Source of the DNA: Palleniella intestinalis
GTDB taxonomy: Bacteria; Bacteroidota; Bacteroidia; Bacteroidales; Bacteroidaceae
Length of the DNA stretch: 61,836 bases
Assembly: GCF_013166595.1 (NCBI RefSeq)
Contig: NZ_JABKKG010000005.1
Span: forward strand, 1-61,836
Reading direction: 5' to 3'
Position 1 is the first letter of the stretch. Every line of letters starts with the position of its first letter. Shown here one piece after another: positions 1 through 8,273 of this stretch. Below the pieces are notes generated by a model that was not told the DNA's origin, did not search any database, and saw only the letters and a program-made list of their open reading frames with translations. The position numbers and the translations under genes are program-made.

Positions 1-98
1 GAAAGTCGCTTCTCTTGTACTACTTGTCTGTATTGCAAATCTTTCAAAGAACCGCTTTCTCAGCTGCCTCGCAGGGAGGCGTTTTTCAAAAGCGAGTG
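1..98 (-). other. Probable rRNA operon leader (rRNA genes off the left edge)
   Basis: Read on the minus strand, this stretch follows a good promoter and contains a short GC-rich hairpin (66-80, GCCTC/GAGGC arms) and then a boxA-like GTTCTTTGAAAG (41-52). It continues with wording typical of the leader in front of Bacteroidetes 16S rRNA genes (AAGTAGTACAAGAG). The rRNA genes themselves would start beyond position 1, so this is an inference from leader wording and promoter architecture, not from rRNA sequence. Confidence 0.5.
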
Positions 99-129
99 CA
101 AAGGTATAGCTTTTTTGCCAATCTCGCAA
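99..129 (-). promoter_or_regulatory. Bacteroidetes sigma-ABfr promoter, probably of an rRNA operon
   Basis: On the minus strand a TTGC -33 element (126-129) and a TACCTTTG -7 element (99-106) are separated by 19 bp, close to the Bacteroidetes consensus TTTG-N19-21-TAnnTTTG. Transcription would start near position 92 and run off the left edge of the window. Confidence 0.6.
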
Positions 130-240
130 GGGTTTTGAAGGATTTTTTAGGTAAAATGGGTGAATTTTCGCTTTTCGTTGATTTAAATTAATGGGTGCGG
201 AGGGTGGCACATTATTATATATTATAAAGGGAGGGTGGAA

Positions 241-330
241 TTGATGAAACGCGGGAATGCATGATAAAACATGATACAATGTGGGACAACGTGGGAAATC
301 ATGATGCGGATTGTGGAAAATGAGGGGAAA
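241..330. repeat. Degenerate 10-bp periodic array
   Basis: Ten-base units such as ATGATAAAAC, ATGATACAAT, GTGGGACAAC and GTGGGAAATC follow one another in register from about 251 to 310 and then decay. The same 10-bp period and the word ATGATACAA recur at 21478-21540. The function is unknown. It lies between the end of argF' and the promoter at 99-129. Confidence 0.5.
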
Positions 331-377
331 ACATGGTGAAAACGGAAGAAAAATCATAAGAAAATGGACACAAAAAC

Positions 378-457
378 AAAGTGTTACCTTTGATATGGTA
401 AAAGGTAACACTTTATACAGCCAAAGGTAACCATTCGTGATGCGAATGGTTACCTTT
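378..457. repeat. 22-bp periodic palindrome array, copy A
   Basis: Four imperfect palindromes of about 14 bp (AAAGTGTTACCTTT at 378-391, AAAGGTAACACTTT at 401-414, then units at 423-436 and 444-457) have centres 23, 22 and 21 bp apart. It is one of four clear arrays in the window (others near 28865, 39520 and 50816). It sits just 3' of argF'. Confidence 0.75.
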
Positions 458-518
458 GGTTATTGGTAAGAATAGCGGACTATTCTTTAAGAAATAGCAA
501 TTAATATGAGAAACCTTA

Positions 519-1553
519 TCAGAGGCTTTCAAGCATACGCTTGATGACTACCGAACAGGAGATTTCACGGTTGGCAGCTTCAGGGATGACGAGGGAGTTA
601 GGAGACTCAATGACATCATCGGTGACTATAAGTCCGCGACGTACAGGGAGGCAATGGAGGAACTTGCCGTTGTTTGTCCATGACATGTGCTCTGTGTCAA
701 CAGTCCATGACATGTCCTTGCAAAGAATCTTTCCATAGTCAGCAGGCCGGGTGACACCCGGACATGACCAGTTCTTCGCATATATAAAGTCAGCCCCCTC
801 AAACGCCTTGCGCTGGTCGTACTCCACTACAGCACGGCGCACTTCACCTGTTGCAGGGTTGGTGTATTCAAGGAATTTCGGGTCAAGTTCGTAACCGTGA
901 GGATGCGTAACAACAAGTTCCACATCAGGAGCGGCGAGCATCCACTGCGCATAAGAGTTCGGCACCGCCTGCGGCAAAGCACGGCAGTGAGGCGCCCATG
1001 TCAGCACAGCTTTCATTTTCTTATGGTTGAAATCAAAGTTGTCAAGACCATGCCCATTGTCCTTTGCCCACGATTCCTCCATTGTGATAAGGTCGGCGAA
1101 TGCCTGCAGAGGGTGGACTGTCGCTGTCTCCATGGCGAACACCGGCTTACCACTGTACTTCAGGAACTGGTTGAGGACAGTCTCCGCATAGTCATACTCA
1201 CGGTCGGAAAGTCCTGCAAATGAGCGCACTCCAATCATGTTGCAATAGCATGCCATGACAGGAATAGCCTCCAAAAGGTGCTCTGCCTTATCACCGTCCA
1301 TTATGACACCACGCTCAGTCTCAAGTTTCCATGCCCCTGCATTGACATCAAGCACAATGACATTCATGCCAAGGTTCATCGCCGCCTTCTGTGTTGAGAG
1401 GCGTGTACGCAGGGAGTTGTTGAAGAATATCATCATCAAGGTCTTATTCTTGCCAAGATGCTGGTACTTGAAACGGTCGTTCTTGATTTCGAGTGCCTCC
1501 TGCATGGCCTTCTGAAGGTCGCCGAGGTCTTGCGGATTTACGAAACTTCTCAT
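519..1553 (-). CDS. argF': N-succinylornithine (N-acetylornithine) carbamoyltransferase
   Basis: This enzyme carbamoylates an N-acylated ornithine to N-acylcitrulline in the cytoplasmic arginine pathway of Bacteroidetes. The carbamoyl-phosphate loop reads FFNNSLRTR (residues 43-51), HPLQ is at 147-150 and the ornithine-side HCLPVRR begins at 300. The overall wording is very close to the Bacteroides fragilis succinylornithine transcarbamylase as I remember it. The residue aligned to the specificity-determining Pro90 of that enzyme is Ala90 here, and there is an insertion near residues 160-178 (344 aa against about 318). It is the last gene of the arg-pro cluster, 30 bp after proA. Acyl-group preference (succinyl or acetyl) cannot be settled from sequence. 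Confidence 0.9.
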   Translation of the reverse strand: MRSFVNPQDLGDLQKAMQEALEIKNDRFKYQHLGKNKTLMMIFFNNSLRTRLSTQKAAMNLGMNVIVLDVNAGAWKLETERGVIMDGDKAEHLLEAIPVMACYCNMIGVRSFAGLSDREYDYAETVLNQFLKYSGKPVFAMETATVHPLQAFADLITMEESWAKDNGHGLDNFDFNHKKMKAVLTWAPHCRALPQAVPNSYAQWMLAAPDVELVVTHPHGYELDPKFLEYTNPATGEVRRAVVEYDQRKAFEGADFIYAKNWSCPGVTRPADYGKILCKDMSWTVDTEHMSWTNNGKFLHCLPVRRGLIVTDDVIESPNSLVIPEAANREISCSVVIKRMLESL

Positions 1554-1583
1554 ATTCAGGTAAGTATGTTATTTGTCTTGTTA

Positions 1584-2813
1584 TCAGGCTCTTGTCTGTC
1601 CGTTGCCGTCAATGAGCCACTTATATGTTGTCATCTCCATAAGTGCCATTGGTCCTCGGGGTCCGAGTTTCTGTGTGGAAATACCAATTTCGGCACCGAG
1701 TCCGAACTGTGCTCCGTCGGTGAATGATGTCGGCGCATTGACATATACACACGCAGCATCAACCTGCTGTTGGAATTTCAAGGCTGTTTCTTTGTTTTCC
1801 GTGATAATAGCCTCAGAGTGTCCGGAACTGTATTTGCGTATATGTGCCAACGCATCGTCCACGGAATCAACGGTTTTGATGCTCAGTTTGTAGTCCATCC
1901 ATTCCTTTCCATAGACAGAAGAGTCATTGTCATCGCAAAGGATTGCAGTGTTGAGGTATGCCGCCGCACGGCTGTCAGCATAGAAATGCACACGTCCCAT
2001 CATCGGGGAGAGCAGTTCTTTAAGGTCATCAAGACGGCTGCTGTGGACAAGAAGGCAGTCGAGGGCGTTGCAGACAGATACCCGGCGTGTCTTAGCATTG
2101 TCGATTATCGCCTTGCCTTTCCCAAGGTCGCCGTCCTTGTCAAAGTATGCATGCACCACTCCTGCCCCTGTCTCTATCACCGGAACACGCGCATTGTCAC
2201 GGACAAACTCAATGAGTTGCTTTCCGCCACGTGGTATGCAAAGGTCGATATATCCCACAGCGTTGAGCATCTCCGCCGTAGCCTCATGGGTGACAGGCAG
2301 CATATTGACAACATCAGGGTTAACACCTTCGTCCGCAAGCACCTGCTTTATCAGGGAAATTATTGCCAGATTGGAGTTTTCCGCATCCTTTCCTCCCTTC
2401 AATATGCAGGCATTGCCTGACTTGAAGCATAGCGAAAAGACATCAAAGGAGACATTCGGGCGTGCCTCGTAAATGACGCCGATGACACCGAACGGCACTG
2501 AGATGCGACGCAGGAAGAGGCCGTTTTCCAAGGTATGCGCATTTGTTATCTTTCCCAAAGGAGACTCCAACCGTGCCACGTTGCGCATGTCCGTAGCAAT
2601 GTTTTCGAGGCGGCTTTGCGTAAGTTGCAACCGGTCATAGAGAGGGTTGCTCTGCTCCATGCGCTCAAGGTCCTTGCCGTTGGCCTCAAGAAGCATTGAG
2701 GCATTTGCCACAATAGCGTCCGCAACACGGTTAAGGACAGTGTTGCGCAGCTCGTCACTCATGCCGGCAAGTGTGTAGCCGGCATCTTTTGTTATCTGAA
2801 AAATCTTGTTCAT
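1584..2813 (-). CDS. proA: Gamma-glutamyl phosphate reductase
   Basis: ProA reduces gamma-glutamyl phosphate to glutamate-5-semialdehyde with NADPH, the second step of proline synthesis, in the cytoplasm. The 409-residue aldehyde-dehydrogenase-like protein has the catalytic cysteine motif VCNALD with Cys248, PFGVIGVIYEARPN (107-120) in the nucleotide-binding part, and IPRGGKQLIEF (193-203). Length is normal for the family. It follows proB by 67 bp and precedes argF' by 30 bp, so it is probably cotranscribed. The ATG start gives the expected N-terminus. Confidence 0.96.
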   Translation of the reverse strand: MNKIFQITKDAGYTLAGMSDELRNTVLNRVADAIVANASMLLEANGKDLERMEQSNPLYDRLQLTQSRLENIATDMRNVARLESPLGKITNAHTLENGLFLRRISVPFGVIGVIYEARPNVSFDVFSLCFKSGNACILKGGKDAENSNLAIISLIKQVLADEGVNPDVVNMLPVTHEATAEMLNAVGYIDLCIPRGGKQLIEFVRDNARVPVIETGAGVVHAYFDKDGDLGKGKAIIDNAKTRRVSVCNALDCLLVHSSRLDDLKELLSPMMGRVHFYADSRAAAYLNTAILCDDNDSSVYGKEWMDYKLSIKTVDSVDDALAHIRKYSSGHSEAIITENKETALKFQQQVDAACVYVNAPTSFTDGAQFGLGAEIGISTQKLGPRGPMALMEMTTYKWLIDGNGQTRA

Positions 2814-2880
2814 AAGTATGGCAAATGCCTGTTATATTAGTAAAAGCCCGTTATTCGACGAGAGAAACGGCAAATCGGAC

Positions 2881-3663
2881 TTAATCTTTTACCCTATTTG
2901 ACGGTATGAATTCCGTATGGATGACTTTCTCCGGGCATGTCAGCACATCCGGAAGTATGTTGTCGCGGTTGCCGTTGGCTATTATCACGCGTATGCCTTC
3001 GGCAGCAACAGACTGTGCCGTATGGTACTTTGACTCCATTCCTCCACGTCCTGCGGAACTTTTGGATGTCCGGATGTACTGCTCTATGTTGTCATCGGGA
3101 TGCACATGGCTTATGACCTCCGATGTCGGGTCTGACGGATTGCCGGTGTAGATGCCATCGATGTTTGATAGAAGCACAAGGGTTTTCGCGCCCATCATCT
3201 TGGCTATCAGTCCTGAAAGTTCATCATTGTCGGTGAACATAAGTTCGGTGACGCACACCGTATCGTTCTCATTGACAACAGGAATCACACCATTGTCAAG
3301 CATCACTTCCATGCAGGCGCGCTGGTTGTCGTACTGTTCGCCCTCCTCAAAGTTCTCTTTCATCGTCAGCACCTGCCCGATATGGATGCCGTATTCACGG
3401 AAAAGGTCGTAGTAATGATTGATGAGTTTCACCTGACCTATCGCCGAATACAATTGGCGTTGCTCCACAGAATCAAGGGCATACTCCACCTTCAGTTCGC
3501 TGCGGCCGCAAGCCACAGCTCCGGAAGAGACAAGGATGACCTCGTAACGGTGTTCCTTAAGCCATGCTATCTGGTCGACAAGAGCCGACAGACGGGTGAT
3601 GTCGAGTTTGCCTTTGGCGGTTGTGAGCACATTGGAGCCAACTTTTATCACGATTCTTTCCAC
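2881..3663 (-). CDS. proB: Glutamate 5-kinase, kinase domain only
   Basis: ProB phosphorylates glutamate to gamma-glutamyl phosphate, the committed and usually proline-inhibited step of proline synthesis. The protein starts VIKVGSNVLT, contains the amino-acid-kinase motif LVSSGAVACGR, and ends after the kinase fold at 260 residues. The C-terminal PUA domain of the roughly 370-residue E. coli enzyme is absent. Feedback inhibition may therefore differ, though the PUA domain is not required for catalysis. The 101-bp spacer between proC and this gene is filled with short tandem repeats (see 3667-3750). Confidence 0.94.
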   Translation of the reverse strand: MERIVIKVGSNVLTTAKGKLDITRLSALVDQIAWLKEHRYEVILVSSGAVACGRSELKVEYALDSVEQRQLYSAIGQVKLINHYYDLFREYGIHIGQVLTMKENFEEGEQYDNQRACMEVMLDNGVIPVVNENDTVCVTELMFTDNDELSGLIAKMMGAKTLVLLSNIDGIYTGNPSDPTSEVISHVHPDDNIEQYIRTSKSSAGRGGMESKYHTAQSVAAEGIRVIIANGNRDNILPDVLTCPEKVIHTEFIPSNRVKD

Positions 3664-3666
3664 CTT

Positions 3667-3697
3667 AGTATTTGGGTTGAGGTTGTGGGGTTAGGTT
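3667..3697 (-). repeat. 7-bp periodic ACAACC-type spacer repeat before proB
   Basis: On the coding (minus) strand the bases just before proB read as heptamers ATAACCT, AACCCCA, CAACCTC, AACCCAA. The same C- and A-only heptamer pattern stands immediately before the start codons of the genes at 21423, 36798 and 41834. It contains almost no G, so the RNA would be unstructured. Confidence 0.5.
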
Positions 3698-3705
3698 ATG
3701 GAAGG

Positions 3706-3750
3706 ATATTGACAATATTGTCAGTACTGTCATTATTGTCAATATTCTCC
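3706..3750 (-). repeat. 9-bp periodic TGACA/TGTCA array between proC and proB
   Basis: GAC/GTC trinucleotides sit at 3711, 3720, 3729 and 3738, exactly 9 bp apart. The units resemble TTGTCAATA. Adjacent units form perfect palindromes such as TTGACAATATTGTCAA. Matching arrays lie at 36727-36766 and 49100-49180, always in a spacer between same-strand genes. Confidence 0.6.
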
Positions 3751-3764
3751 CACAACCAATTATT

Positions 3765-4556
3765 CTACTTCATACCTGCTTTCAGGCAGCGGATTACCGC
3801 TGAGGTCATTCCGGAGTGCTCCAGTTCGTTGAGTCCACGTATTGTCAGACCGCCCGGAGTGGTCACCTTGTCAATGGCAGCCTCAGGGTGCAAGCCGGAT
3901 TCCTGCAGAACAGCAACCGCACCGGTCATTGTCTGCTGCGCAATCTGCTGGGCGTTGGCAGGATAAAGTCCGAGCTCTACCCCACCCTGCATCATGGCAT
4001 GGATGAAGCGCATCACATAAGCAATGCCACATCCGGCAAGCATGTTGCCTGCTGCAAGTGTCTTCAAATCGCAGACCTGTGTCTTTCCGAGAAGCGACAA
4101 GAGAGCCTGCACTGCCTCCACTGTCTCTGCCGGCACATCGTCCGCAGGAGATATGAAAGTCATGCTCTGTCGGTATTCTGCTGCAATGTTGGGCATGACG
4201 TAAAGAATCTGTGCCGTGCTTCCCGGCAACATTGACTTCAAGTCCTCCGGAAGTATGTTGGCAGCAACGGAGATGAATATCTTTCCGTCAAGTCTTCCTT
4301 CCGAAGCAATATCATCGATGACAGTCTTCACCATCCACGGCTTCACGGCAAGCACCACGATGTCTGCATCTGCCACTGCCGCTTTGTTGTCAAGCGTGCA
4401 GTGAAGTTCCGGGAAATCCACCTTGATTCTGTCCAACGACTGCTGTGTGCGTGCAGTGACAGTGATGTCAAGGTCCTCGCCTTCACGCTTTGCCTTCACC
4501 CATCCTTTGGCAAGGGCACCACCCATGTTGCCTGCTCCTATTACTGATATTCTCAT
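3765..4556 (-). CDS. proC: Pyrroline-5-carboxylate reductase
   Basis: ProC reduces pyrroline-5-carboxylate to proline with NAD(P)H. The protein begins with the Rossmann signature VIGAGNMGGALAKGW (about residues 5-19), has VLAVKPWM in the first domain, and carries the C-terminal signature TPGGLTIRGLNELEHSGM. Its length of 263 residues is typical. The ATG overlaps the argD stop codon in an ATGA arrangement, which suggests translational coupling with argD. Confidence 0.96.
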   Translation of the reverse strand: MRISVIGAGNMGGALAKGWVKAKREGEDLDITVTARTQQSLDRIKVDFPELHCTLDNKAAVADADIVVLAVKPWMVKTVIDDIASEGRLDGKIFISVAANILPEDLKSMLPGSTAQILYVMPNIAAEYRQSMTFISPADDVPAETVEAVQALLSLLGKTQVCDLKTLAAGNMLAGCGIAYVMRFIHAMMQGGVELGLYPANAQQIAQQTMTGAVAVLQESGLHPEAAIDKVTTPGGLTIRGLNELEHSGMTSAVIRCLKAGMK

Positions 4557-5698
4557 AATACTGCTTTAAATCGTTCAATGAAATCGTCCGCTTCCTGCAT
4601 TGTCAGGCACAACGGCGGCAGCAGGCGGATGACATTAGTTCCTGCACAGCCCGTGAAACAGTGCTGTTCCTTTACAAGTCGTGTGCGCGGCTCTTTGTAT
4701 GGCACTGCCAATTCTATGCCTATCATCAGACCGCATCCGCGTACATCTGTGATGACAGGATAATCTTTCTGCAGTTCTTTCAGGCGAGAGACAATGTGAT
4801 TGCCCACCTTTTCCGCATTCTCCACAAGGCTTTCCTGCTCCATAACGTCAAGGACAGCTATTGCTCCTGCACAAGCGAGGTGGTTGCCGCCAAACGTTGT
4901 GCCAAGCTGTCCATAGACAGGCGCGAACTTTGGAGAGATGAGCACACCGCCCATAGGGAAACCGTTGCAGATGCCTTTGGCTACTGTAATCATGTCAGGA
5001 GCATCCGTAGGGCTGTCCATGAGCCACTGGTGGGCGAAGAATCTGCCGGAACGGCCGTAGCCGCACTGTATCTCGTCGCAGATGAACACCGTATTATATT
5101 TTGTACAAAGGGCACGGAGTCCGGCATAGAACTCCTTTGTCACCATGCGTATGCCGCCTACTCCCTGAATACATTCGATAATGACTGCGCACACATCACC
5201 CTTTGCCAATTCACGCTCCCATGCTTCAAGGTCGTTGATTGGAAGATAAGTGACATGTCCGTTGGCATTTATCGGTGCTATGATTTTCGGGTTGTTGGTA
5301 GCCTCAACGGCAAGGGATGTCCTGCCATGGAATGCTTTTTCGAGCGAAAGCACACGTGTCCTGCCATTGTGGAAAGAAGCGAGTTTGAGCGCGTTCTCGT
5401 TTGCCTCGGCACCGGAGTTTATCAGGAACAACTGATAATCATCATATCCGCACACCTCGCCAAGACGCTTGGCAAGCTGTTTCTGCAAAGGATTCTGAAC
5501 AGAGTTTGAATAGAAACCGAGTTTTCCGACCTGATTGCTTATGTCATCCACATAATGCGGATGGGCATGACCTATGGAAATCACAGCATGACCGCCATAA
5601 AGGTCGAGATATTCCTCGCCCTTATCGTCCCAGACATGGCAGCCTTTGCCTTTTTCTATCGCTATGTCGAAAAGCGGATAAACGTCAAATAGTATCAT
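4553..5698 (-). CDS. argD: Acetylornithine/succinylornithine aminotransferase
   Basis: ArgD transfers an amino group from glutamate to N-acylglutamate semialdehyde, giving N-acylornithine; it is a PLP enzyme of fold type I. YGGHAVISIGHAHPHYV near the N-terminus, FICDEIQCGYGRSG and the PLP-lysine region ITVAKGICNGFPMGG identify it. The open frame extends 12 codons upstream to 5734, but family members start close to MILFDVYPLFDIA, so the ATG at 5698 is chosen. It overlaps proC by 4 bp. Specificity for the succinyl or acetyl substrate is not evident. Confidence 0.94.
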   Translation of the reverse strand: MILFDVYPLFDIAIEKGKGCHVWDDKGEEYLDLYGGHAVISIGHAHPHYVDDISNQVGKLGFYSNSVQNPLQKQLAKRLGEVCGYDDYQLFLINSGAEANENALKLASFHNGRTRVLSLEKAFHGRTSLAVEATNNPKIIAPINANGHVTYLPINDLEAWERELAKGDVCAVIIECIQGVGGIRMVTKEFYAGLRALCTKYNTVFICDEIQCGYGRSGRFFAHQWLMDSPTDAPDMITVAKGICNGFPMGGVLISPKFAPVYGQLGTTFGGNHLACAGAIAVLDVMEQESLVENAEKVGNHIVSRLKELQKDYPVITDVRGCGLMIGIELAVPYKEPRTRLVKEQHCFTGCAGTNVIRLLPPLCLTMQEADDFIERFKAVL

Positions 5699-5772
5699 AA
5701 TATGCTCTTTTTTACTGATTAAAAAGCCCTTCATGCAAAGGGATGCTGTTAAACCTGCGCAATGGACTGTTG

Positions 5773-5780
5773 CAAAGATA
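5773..5780 (-). promoter_or_regulatory. Possible -7 box (TATCTTTG) upstream of argD
   Basis: TATCTTTG on the minus strand matches TAnnTTTG in the 131-bp gap between argC and argD, but no TTTG -33 box lies at the usual distance. It may be an internal promoter for argD-proC-proB-proA-argF'. The match is weak because only one of the two elements is present. Confidence 0.3.
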
Positions 5781-5829
5781 CCATTGCAAAAAAGCAGGAT
5801 AGGAAGCCCACCCTGCCATATATTATTGA

Positions 5830-6849
5830 TCAGAAAGCGGATGCCTTCAGATTAAGTCCTGCCCATTCGTCACATCCGAACATGATGTTCATGTTTTGAA
5901 CAGCCTGTCCGACAGCACCTTTGAGTAGGTTGTCTATAATCGATGTGACCACAACTTTCCGTCCAAAGACATCGACATGGACAATTGCCTTGTTCGTATT
6001 CACCACCTGCTTCAAGTCAGGAGCCTTGTCGGAATAGTGAGTGAAGGCTGCATCCTTAAAGAATTCCTTGTACAGAGCGACAATCCCCTCTGCATCAACA
6101 GCCTTGTCGAGAGTGACAACCTCTGTGCAGAAAATGCCACGGGCGAAATCACCGCGATAAGGAATGAAATCCACCGTTATGCCTTCCGTATCAAATCCGT
6201 AGTCAAGAGTGTCCACAAACTTAGGGGCGGAATCAGGACGAATAGCGTTCAAAGTTTGGCAAATCTCATGCAGATGCTGATGAGTGAAGAGCTTATAGAC
6301 TGAGAAATTGTTGTTGCGCCATGAGAAATGGGTCGTCGCGCCCGGCTTCTGACCTGCTCCGGTAGAGCCTGTTACGGCATTGACACTGACATCATGGGTC
6401 AGCAATCCTGCCTTTGCAAGTGGAAGGAGACCTTCCTGAATGCACGTAGCGAAGCATCCCGGATTGGCAAGGTGCTTGCATGAGGCTATCTCGTCACGGT
6501 AAATCTCCGGCAAACCGTAGACATAGTCATGGTCGCCCTTTATGCGGAAATCCTGCGCAAGGTCGATTATCCTGACATTCTCAGGAATGGAGTGTTCTTT
6601 CAGGAATGCCGCACTCTTGCCATGACCGAAGCAGAAGAACACGACATCCACCTTGTCAAACGGCATCTCTGATGTGAAGACAAGTTCCGTATCACCAAGA
6701 AGTCCTTCATGGACATCGTAAAATTTGTTGCCGGCATTTGACTCTGAGTTTGCAAACACAAGCTCCACCTCAGGGTGGTTAAGCAGAATGCGGATAAGTT
6801 CACCTCCGGTATAACCTGCCGCTCCGAGAACACCTACCTTTATCATCAT
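5830..6849 (-). CDS. argC: N-acetyl-gamma-glutamyl-phosphate reductase
   Basis: ArgC reduces N-acylglutamyl phosphate to the semialdehyde, the third step of arginine synthesis. The N-terminal nucleotide-binding segment is VGVLGAAGYTGGELIR (5-20) and the catalytic cysteine lies in NPGCFAT (Cys132). Length is 339 residues, normal for the family. The start is one of two adjacent ATG codons. The gene lies between the tRNA-Pro gene and argD on the same strand. Confidence 0.95.
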   Translation of the reverse strand: MMIKVGVLGAAGYTGGELIRILLNHPEVELVFANSESNAGNKFYDVHEGLLGDTELVFTSEMPFDKVDVVFFCFGHGKSAAFLKEHSIPENVRIIDLAQDFRIKGDHDYVYGLPEIYRDEIASCKHLANPGCFATCIQEGLLPLAKAGLLTHDVSVNAVTGSTGAGQKPGATTHFSWRNNNFSVYKLFTHQHLHEICQTLNAIRPDSAPKFVDTLDYGFDTEGITVDFIPYRGDFARGIFCTEVVTLDKAVDAEGIVALYKEFFKDAAFTHYSDKAPDLKQVVNTNKAIVHVDVFGRKVVVTSIIDNLLKGAVGQAVQNMNIMFGCDEWAGLNLKASAF

Positions 6850-6869
6850 TCAGGAATATTACAAAATTG

Positions 6870-6943
6870 TCGGGGTGACCAGACTCGAACTGGCGACCAC
6901 ACGCCCCCCAGACGCGTACGCTAACCAACTGCGCCACACCCCG
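6870..6943 (-). tRNA. tRNA-Pro (anticodon GGG)
   Basis: The minus strand folds into a cloverleaf. The acceptor arms CGGGGTG/CACCCCG pair perfectly, the D stem is GCGC/GCGT, the anticodon loop CTGGGGG gives anticodon GGG, and the T arm is GCCAG-TTCGAGT-CTGGT. The discriminator base is A and CCA is not encoded. The gene lies between argG and argC, inside the arginine-proline cluster and on the same strand, so it may be processed from the operon transcript. Confidence 0.96.
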
Positions 6944-7028
6944 AAAAAGCAAAATGCAGACATATTCATCCCTTGGAGGGTAAGTGTTGAAATGTCAGAA
7001 TGAAATGTCTGCACCATTCATTTATAGA

Positions 7029-8231
7029 TTAACGCTCCTCGTCAGGATGCGCAAGGTAATATGCACGCAGTGCCGTCGATGTCACCTTGATGAATCCTTT
7101 CGCATCCTCGGAAGACCACGCCTTTGCTGTCTCGCCATACTCTCCGAGCTTGTTCTTGACAAGGTCGTTAGGAGACTCCACTCCGACAGTCTGGAAACCT
7201 AAAGGACGGAGTTCAAGTATAACCTCGCCTGTCACATTGCGCTGTGAGGATGTGAGCATTGCCTCTATGTCCGGCATAACCGGTTCAAGATACTGTGATT
7301 CGTGGAGGAACATGCCGTACCAGTTTGCCACCTGGTCTTTCCAATACTGCTGCCACTTGGACAATGTGTACTTCTCCAGGAAACGGTGTGCTCCGATTAT
7401 GAGCATAGGAGCTGCGGCCTCAAATCCCACACGTCCCTTGATACCGATGATTGTATCACCGACATGGCAGTCACGACCGATACCGTATGCAGCGCCGATT
7501 TCCTCTACTGCCTGTATAGCGGCAATCTTATCCTCATACTTCTTGCCATTGACAGAGCAAAGCTCGCCTTTCTCAAAGCCCAGCTTCAGAATCTCCGGTC
7601 CTTCCTTTGTCACATGCTTCAGATAAGCCTCTTCAGGCAATCCCTGGGCAGAGTCGAGTATCTCACCACCGCAGATTGATGTTCCCCAGATGCCCACATT
7701 ATAAGAATACTTCAGCTTTGTGAAATCAGCGAAATAGCCGTTCTTGTTAAGGTAGTCCACCTCTTCCTGACGTGAAAGGTTGCGGTCACGGGTAAGGGTG
7801 ATAATCTCAATGCCCGGAGCTTTCACAAGGAAAGTCATGTCAAAGCGAATCTGGTCGTTACCTGCACCGGTTGAACCGTGAGCGATGGCGTCCGCACCGA
7901 TTTCCTTTGCATAGCGCGCAATGGCGAGCGCCTGGAAGATACGTTCTGAACTTACAGATATAGGATAGCAGTTGTTGCGGAGAACATTGCCGTACACCAT
8001 GTATTTCAATGACTTCTCATAATACTCCTGAGTGACATCGAGAGTGACATACTTCACTGCACCAAGCTTATAGGCATTCTCTTCGTTTGCCTTCAGCTGC
8101 TCAGCGGAGAAGCCACCGGTATTGGCACACGCAGCGTAGACCTCACAGTCCATCTCGCGTGTGAGATACATCACATTATAACTTGTATCGAGGCCACCGG
8201 AAAAGGCAACCACAACTTTTTTCTTTGCCAT
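7029..8231 (-). CDS. argG: Argininosuccinate synthase
   Basis: ArgG ligates citrulline and aspartate with ATP to form argininosuccinate. The ATP-binding PP-loop SGGLDTS is at residues 11-17, and AIAHGSTGAGNDQIRFD, the citrulline/aspartate-binding motif, lies near 120. The length is 400 residues. It begins 42 bp after the acyltransferase gene. argH and argB, needed to complete the pathway, are not in this window. Confidence 0.96.
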   Translation of the reverse strand: MAKKKVVVAFSGGLDTSYNVMYLTREMDCEVYAACANTGGFSAEQLKANEENAYKLGAVKYVTLDVTQEYYEKSLKYMVYGNVLRNNCYPISVSSERIFQALAIARYAKEIGADAIAHGSTGAGNDQIRFDMTFLVKAPGIEIITLTRDRNLSRQEEVDYLNKNGYFADFTKLKYSYNVGIWGTSICGGEILDSAQGLPEEAYLKHVTKEGPEILKLGFEKGELCSVNGKKYEDKIAAIQAVEEIGAAYGIGRDCHVGDTIIGIKGRVGFEAAAPMLIIGAHRFLEKYTLSKWQQYWKDQVANWYGMFLHESQYLEPVMPDIEAMLTSSQRNVTGEVILELRPLGFQTVGVESPNDLVKNKLGEYGETAKAWSSEDAKGFIKVTSTALRAYYLAHPDEER

Positions 8232-8273
8232 AATATCTGTTTTTCCTTTCTTCTTGTTCTTTGAAAGTGTTTT

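Noticed and set aside
378..457. CRISPR array
   Set aside because: Units repeat every 22 bp, but they are palindromes with degenerate sequence and 8-10 bp between them; there are no constant repeats with 25-40 bp unique spacers and no cas genes.
6870..6943. tRNA-Pro as integration site of a mobile element
   Set aside because: No integrase, repeat of the tRNA 3' end or composition change is seen; arg genes continue on both sides.
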